Shown piece after piece: positions 57,001 to 64,000 of a stretch of 64,000 bases of DNA; positions within the stretch are counted from its first letter, which is position 1; every line of letters begins with the position of its first letter. The notes below the pieces were generated by a model that did not search any database, was not told the origin of the DNA, and saw only the letters and a program-made list of their open reading frames with translations. Source of the stretch: Eleginops maclovinus (lineage: Eukaryota > Chordata > Actinopteri > Perciformes > Eleginopidae); assembly GCF_036324505.1 (NCBI RefSeq), contig NC_086370.1:10898512-10962511 (forward strand), in the 5' to 3' direction. The position numbers were made by a program, and so were the translations under genes.

Positions 57001-60000
57001 TCCTTTGCCAGCTAACTCGTGCTTGCCATTCTATAAATAGGGTTGAGGAGATGTTGGAAAGGAGACTTTGTTGGAAAATGTATTTCCATGGAGACAGACT
57101 TCACTGGGCTTTGGATGTTTGATCAGAGAGCCAATGAAGGGGACAGTATTCTCTCTGAGTTTAGCAAAAAGTATGCATTTGCATTTCCTATCGTCACGAT
57201 AGTGTTGCCATAGCAGTGTGGTAAAGTCAATTTACAAGAAGTTTGTTCCTCTCGGCTGCTTGCAGATGTCTGAGTTGGCTCCAAATTCTGCAACCCCATC
57301 TTTCACACTTTGCCTGGGAAACGACATGCAACAGACTCCTGAAAACCATAGTTTTTGTAATGTTAGCAACCCTTTGCCTTGCTTAAAACCAAACACATGC
57401 CCAGTGAGTCAGACTAAAAAGCCCAGATTTAAATCTAATTTTCATAGACCAGTCCCTGAGAGTACAAGCCTCTGCTAATTTGTATCTCGCTGGAATTTCA
57501 TGACCCACTGGTAGCCTTTATGAGTCATGTGAATGTGTTTGCCATAAAAGTGCTCTATTAGGTTGCTTTTAAATAAAGTTAAAGTTGCAACATGTCCATC
57601 ATATGGTAGTTATATTCAATACATTGAATGTTTTTGCTTTTGTTGTTTCCCTTTTGTGCTCATATGGAGTGTAACTGTCGTCTCCCAGGGTTGTTGATCT
57701 GGGTGTGGCTGTTTGCAGTTTATTTGGCATTGGATAAAAGAGAGTGCAGTTTTTCCACTGTGCAAATGAAAGAAACTCAGCTGATAAACATCTCTTTGAC
57801 CCAGTTATTTGTGTCACTTCTTTGGTGTTTTGTCTGCTGCAAAGCACATCTGTAATGCGTGGGGAAGAATAGATGATGTGCTTGTCAGAGAAAGGTTACT
57901 AATGTATTCCCTCCGCCGCCACATGGAAATCAAAAGCTTGTCTTTCAACTAGATACCAGGTATCAGCCTGGTTGTTGTTTTCCCAGCGAAAATAGTTGAG
58001 CTGCAGAAAGGAGCTTTAGCATCAGGCTGATCAGTGATGCATCTCCAGCTGAGCGTTCAATTCTTACTGCCAGACTTTTTACTGAACCGGCTCCTGAGGG
58101 GAACCCTGGGGAAATCCCAACCTGGACCTCACTTGGACGGGCAAAAAAGGTATGGAGGAAGGAAAAAAACAACGGTAGGTGAAAGTGGAGAATTTCTTAG
58201 GTCGACAGAAGGGCTTTCTTTGTTTTCAGCCTTAGGCATCAGTTTCTAAAGTTATCCACATATTTTATACCGCCATTAGAGACATGTACAAAATTCTTCT
58301 TGCCTAGAATCAGGGCCACATTGTGCATTTGCAGTTGATTTCAAGGCAAGTATAGGTTCAAAAATCCTGGTGCTGCGGTTGCCTGGGTAACACTTTGCAA
58401 ATTACTAATGTCCCTTTCTCCAACAGAGAGTTGAAGGTTATCCATCTCATTGTCTTCTGTTCTCTATATGCAAAAATGTCCTTTCAGTTCTTGGCATCAT
58501 TTCATCTACCAGGATATAGTACAACAGTTCTCTGTCGGACCTGCACTCAGTAGAAAGCTCCTTCACAACTCGGCCATTGGGTGACTATCCTGCCCTGCAC
58601 TCTTCACTCCATTCAGTCGCCTCTTTGGAATATATGTAACGCTACGATGCACAGGCAGTGGCAGTGTTCATTCTAGTCTTGAATTATTGAATTGCCTATG
58701 AGGCTTTCCTACAATTTATACTTCCTTTGATGATAAACTTTTTTTTGTCAAATATAAATTACAGAGTGTTGCTGCTTCATTAAAAGAAAAGTCTTATTTC
58801 TGCAGTATATTACTTTATTATCATTTAGTTCATAACTCTCCCGGATATCCCAACTGACATCTTACACACCAAAGTACATATTTTATGTCTTAAGGCATTG
58901 GAGTGTCCGAGCAGGAGTAGTCTGTCTTCTCAGATAGCTTCATACAAAAATACCAATGTCATGATCAGATAAATGGCTATTGTGTTTCCTAAATTCGGAT
59001 AGAAAACAGACTAAGAAGGACGGTGTATCAGCATTTTGAAATGATTGTGATACCTGCACTGAGAACCATGAACACAACCTGCGATGTGATCATGATGGTT
59101 AACCCTATCACAGGAAGGCACACAATAGCCTCTATGATGTCATGGAGATTTGAGGTTTACCCAAACCGAAATAAGGAAACAGGTTATCATGGATGATACT
59201 GATTCGTCTACAGTAGGAGGATGCCTTAGAGTGATTTGCTGATGGAAAACAGCAGCATGTCCCAGTTCCAGTAATAATATCTAACATACACATGGCTCTT
59301 AAGCAGGGTCATAATATTGCAGGTCAGCAGAGTAACTCCATGATATGTGCAGTGGAAATTATATTCCTCAAGTATGCTATAAGAATCGGGTTGAACAGGG
59401 ACATTTTGTAGGTGATAGGACAATCCATTCAGTCAAGGTGGGAGTAGTCGGTGATCATGTAACTCCTTAATGCTTTAAAACTAGTTAAATCTTTGAAATA
59501 TCAATGTTAATCTTGATAAAGGAAATACTGGATTTAAAATGTTATTACTGTAGACATGAATAGTACAGGTATTTGCAATCTGTTAAAGACAGTTAAGTTA
59601 ACATTTGACTGATTATCTTTCTATGTGGTTGGCTGTAATGGTGCAGTTTAGATAGATAAGCAAAAATCAGGAGGAAAAACTTTGCATCCTTACTGACCTT
59701 TTGGGATAGAGCAGACCCTCTCTTTAATTTCACTGGAGACACATGACAGGCCCATAAACATTTAATTCGTCTAGCGTTGCAGTACAGTTTCTACTTGTAG
59801 CTGCAGTGTTGGGAAGCCATTCTACAGACTCTTGATCAAGAGGCTGAAAAAGTGCGAGTGTTTTTTAAAGATACCTGTGGAGACGCAATGTACGGATATT
59901 ATGCAGTTACTCTTTGTGCTCATGCAGCAGCTGACTATTATAAGCAAACCACTTCCTATTCTGAGACCTTAAAACCCTTATAGCTTTCTCTGCTGGCGAT

Positions 60001-61561
60001 GTAGAATAAGACCCACTTAGTTTAGGCACCCGCCGCCAATACTGAGAGTAACCCATATTTTACTTATACAGCTGTTGGCTGTCACTCAATTTTATACCTA
60101 TTTGTGTAAACTGAATGTTGGTATTAATTGGAATGAGTGCCTTTTCTGTGCCTTATCTATCACAGCTAGCCATATAACATGGTGTGTGTTGGTGGTTCTT
60201 GCTATTTGTGGCTTTCAATGACGCTAAGAAGGAGTGCTTTGTAATGACGACACCGCACAGACCTGCAGACATGCAGAGACACCCACTCAGACAGAATTGG
60301 TTCCTGCACAGTTCCTCCTCTCTGTTTCTCTTCACTCATTCGTCTCCCCCTCATACCCACGCTTCTACTCTCTGTGCTGCTGATCATCGTTTTATCTGCA
60401 CAGCTCTGTAGGATGTTTGACGGTCTTTTGTATCAGATAAAGCAAACCGCACGTGTCATACAACCATTTTGGTTTCACCTCTATCTTTTCGCTCTTGCGT
60501 TGTCTCGGCAGTCTATTTTCAAAGTTTTTCATTGAACTGAGTCTACTGTACTATATATCCTTTTTGTTCTTCTTACTTTAGTTTTTTTCTGGCATTTTCA
60601 GGCCATTCCAACATTTACAGAAATGAGATGTTGTTGCTCTGCCCATTCTAAGCTTTATTTGGGTAACACCTGGGGCATTAAGTCAGAATATTATATTTTT
60701 AGTTGACTTTTTTCTATAATGTCTCAGCCTTTTTGCTGCCTGCACAGCCCTTTTATTCTGTCCCATAGTCTGCCCCTGTTTTCTCCCTTGTTTTATTCTT
60801 GAGACACCTGGGGATGAAGCTGCTTTGTTGCCATATTCCATTATGAATGAAGGCAGTTTTCAGCCCGCCCATTCATCTCTGCTGCAGCAGGAGACACTGA
60901 GCTGTCAACCTCACTCTCTGCACACCCCGCGTTCCTGCCCCTGTTTGCGTATACATGTGTATCCCACAAAAACAGGGAATAAATGGCAAAGGGGGTACTA
61001 CTTGATTGCGTCATGTTTCTCTAGGTGTTAAAATGGGAATGCCAATGACTGTGCAGCCCTCTCCCCTTCTGTCTGGTTTATTTTGGGTGCAGGAACCCTG
61101 CAGCATGGCTGTGCTAATTTCTTTGTCCAGTCTTGGCACAAAAGTGTACAACCACACAAATCCAAACAAATGTACATGTCCTTGAGAGGCTGTTTGGTGT
61201 CTATGATGTGGTTAGTATAAGTCCTTCACATCTCCTCGGCTTACCTGAACAGGTTATTGCTACGTATCCTTGAGCCCCCGTCTTTACACGTATACCCATC
61301 ATCAGGGAACATCCAGGGAAGCCTTGTAACTGGATCAGTTCTCTTAACCTATAAAATACTTTCCTTGGATTGGACCACGGTCACTCAGCAGACTTCCCAC
61401 CCGTCCTTACCCTGCGTGTGTGGGCGCTGGGTAACAGGGTGTGCTTAATGTGTTGGAAATTTCATTTAACTCTCCTCTTCTCCTCGACTATCTCACTCTC
61501 TTCATCTCTTCTCTCCGTGGCCAGTGAATGCCTGCAGCCTCTCCACTTTCTCCTCTCTTAA

Positions 61562-61579
61562 CCCCCCCCCCCCCCCCCC
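61562..61579. repeat. C-homopolymer, about 18 bp
   Basis: Run of C residues following CTCTTAA. Confidence 0.85.
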
Positions 61580-62193
61580 ATCTCCTTTGGGCTGACTGCA
61601 ATTCTACTACTAGTGAGTGAGATGTAGACAGAGTGAATGAAAATGGCGGGAATAAAAATTAGAAAATAAGATACAGGACTGGGCAGATTAAGCCAGATAG
61701 CTCACCTTGATTCCAACTTGGCCCCCTATGCAATATGGTTTCAATAAAAAAATCAACTCTAATGGCTTTATCTTAGGACCAATGCTCTTGCGATGATTTG
61801 AAAGCCTTCCGCATATGATCGATCGATTCACCCATGGGCAAAAAATAATAAAAAGTTGCTACAGAATCAACAAAACAAAAAATAACCTTTTCTCGATGTC
61901 TTTTGCTGTTCTATAAAGATTAAGAGTTTACTCTGGACTTGAATGTACTTTTCCATACAAACTTTGACAACAAGATTCTCTTTATACTCAATGTGCAAAT
62001 TTAAAATAGCTGTGTGCAATTGGAAGTATATGAAAATGGAGAATATGAAGTAGGTTAATAAGGCCGTCCTGTATCTATGCTGGCTCTTTTCTCTTTAGGA
62101 TATTTTCCATTTACCATCTGGTGTACTGGTTAACTCGCTTAACTGGGAACAAATAGCAATCCAATTCATTTATTTCCAATTATCTCTCAGCAG

Positions 62194-62293
<100 letters not shown>

Positions 62294-64000
62294 ATAAATT
62301 GTTTTTTGTACAGTATGCTCTATGTGGTTTCATGTGGAGTTATATTTTTTGGTGGTGAACTAATAGTTTTAGTGTTATTTTTAGACTTTTGAATTGTCTG
62401 GCTGATTGAGAAGGACGTATAAGGTGATTGATATCCTCCACTTGCTCCCCTCTCTTGTGTATGAAGGCTTGAGTTGGTGCTTATATTTGTTGGAATTTCA
62501 CCCTGCGGTGACTGGAGCGGAGTGGTCAAGGGTATACAAGCCATTATCAACTGCTTCCATGCAGGGAATTGTTTTTCAGAATGAATGACTTGTTATGGCT
62601 AATCGACTCTTTGCCAGACATTGCTGGATAGACAGTCTGATGCCAACTTTGCAGAGCACACACAGGCCTATTCGACTGCACCATCTTTCACAGAGGCGCA
62701 CTTAACTTGGCATCTGGTATATCTAAGATTAACTATTTGCCAATCTGAGCTGTGAGGTATCTTGCATAAGAAGACATCTGAGTCCTGTGGCTGCTTGCTG
62801 ATGAGTCGTTTCCAGTAACTTGGGAACACATCAGTTCAGGCGTGGGGAATGTGCTGAGAGGACAAAATACTGGAGTCAGCTCCTGCATCAGACTTCATTT
62901 AAGCATTGCAGTACGTGCTGCTACGGATCAGACAGCTCTCAGGTGTCAACACACTTACAACATGTGAAGCATGATGGATTAGTAGTTGGTGTGATTGGAG
63001 CTACCTGAAAAGACTGCAAGCTGTGTGCACCATGCCGAGTTTAGGTTTGACGTGTCTGGGGGTGAGATGGTCCCTTAGCAGCAGCAAGCTCATAACACAC
63101 TCTGTCATAATTCAATCATTAAATCAATATGTGGCAGCCAGTGGTTGCTTATTTTCTCACTGTGACAAGAGAATGGAGCACGTTCAGAGTGTGTCACAAG
63201 GGATGTGGCTGATACATGCTATTTCATTTGAAATGGGGACAAAATATGCCACTCGTTTATTTTATTAAGTTTTTCAGATTAAAGACATTTTTACCTCTAA
63301 AAATATTCATGATAATAACAAAAGGTTATTGCATAACAATAGAACAGTTCTTACTTAAAAAATAAATACTTTCCATAACTTGTTAGTAAGAAAATATATA
63401 GGGCTAACTATTATTCCTAGTTTATTGCCCTGCAAGCTTTTAGAAACTTAATTCAGTCTCAGCCTAGTTAACGGTGAATGCTTGAAAATGCACTTTTCTG
63501 CTTACTGGATAACAGTATGGGATGTTTTTGTTTCTGTTACATTTGCTTTGCAAGCAGAAAGTAAGTCTGTCTCCTCACCTGCTTGTAGCTTATTGTGTTT
63601 GATCCACAAAGAAAAGGCATTGTCAGTAGGGACTTAACCAGCTGCTGCCTCGTGTATCAGGAGACTTAGTTGTTATGTTGAGCGTATACATCCTGTATAA
63701 TACTACTACAGTGTTTGGTATCTAGAGAGAGCAGCTGTTGTCCTCTGTGGCAATCTAATCAACAGAAATAGAAGGAGCCTCCCCTCACTAGGACAAGGGC
63801 CTGGTGGTGCAGACAGGTCACAGCGACTCCTGTCAGAAACAACTCATAAATAAACTCAGCATACGATAGTATATTTGTTACTTACTGAATTATGTTAGTG
63901 CAGGTAGTGAACAATTTATCATTTAAGTATAATTTTTAACTTGCATCTCTGACTTTGATTCTTTGAATCAGAAACAGGTTTATTCCCAATTAGGTTAACA

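Overview
This is vertebrate nuclear DNA, almost certainly from a ray-finned (teleost) fish. It has GT-AG introns, many CA/TG microsatellites, fish-type Tc1/mariner, hAT-like and TTAA-flanked DNA transposons, a tRNA-headed SINE, and two genes with close vertebrate counterparts. There is no prokaryotic feature.

Layout. (1) From 1 to about 1.9 kb is the broken copy of a Tc1/mariner-superfamily transposon on the minus strand. A SINE and unannotated intergenic DNA follow. (2) From about 4.15 to 39.1 kb, on the minus strand, lies a complete micu1 gene (mitochondrial calcium uptake 1). It has 11 constitutive coding exons, all with canonical splice sites and consistent phases, giving a predicted 486-residue protein. 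One or two 5' untranslated exons lie near 38.3 and 39.1 kb. Its introns hold two TTAA-flanked MITEs, two hAT-like MITEs and simple repeats. (3) From about 39.15 to 44.8 kb is the intergenic space, with two very long CA repeats. (4) At 44,952, on the plus strand, is coding exon 1 of mcu, the pore subunit of the mitochondrial calcium uniporter. The rest of the window appears to be its first intron (at least 18.9 kb), and exon 2 was not found.

How the genes work together. MCU forms the calcium channel of the inner mitochondrial membrane, and MICU1 is its EF-hand gatekeeper. The two genes lie head to head about 5.8 kb apart, the arrangement known at human 10q22.1.

Main discovery. In the 10.4-kb micu1 intron between the coding exons ending at 28,473 and starting at 18,085 there is a 12-nt in-frame microexon at 24,515-24,526. 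It reads Asp-Phe-Trp-Gln, has a good acceptor and donor, a long pyrimidine tract upstream and a GCATG (RBFOX-type) motif 21 nt downstream. It matches the position and sequence type of the mammalian muscle MICU1.1 insertion (EFWQ). A standard gene model would probably miss it.
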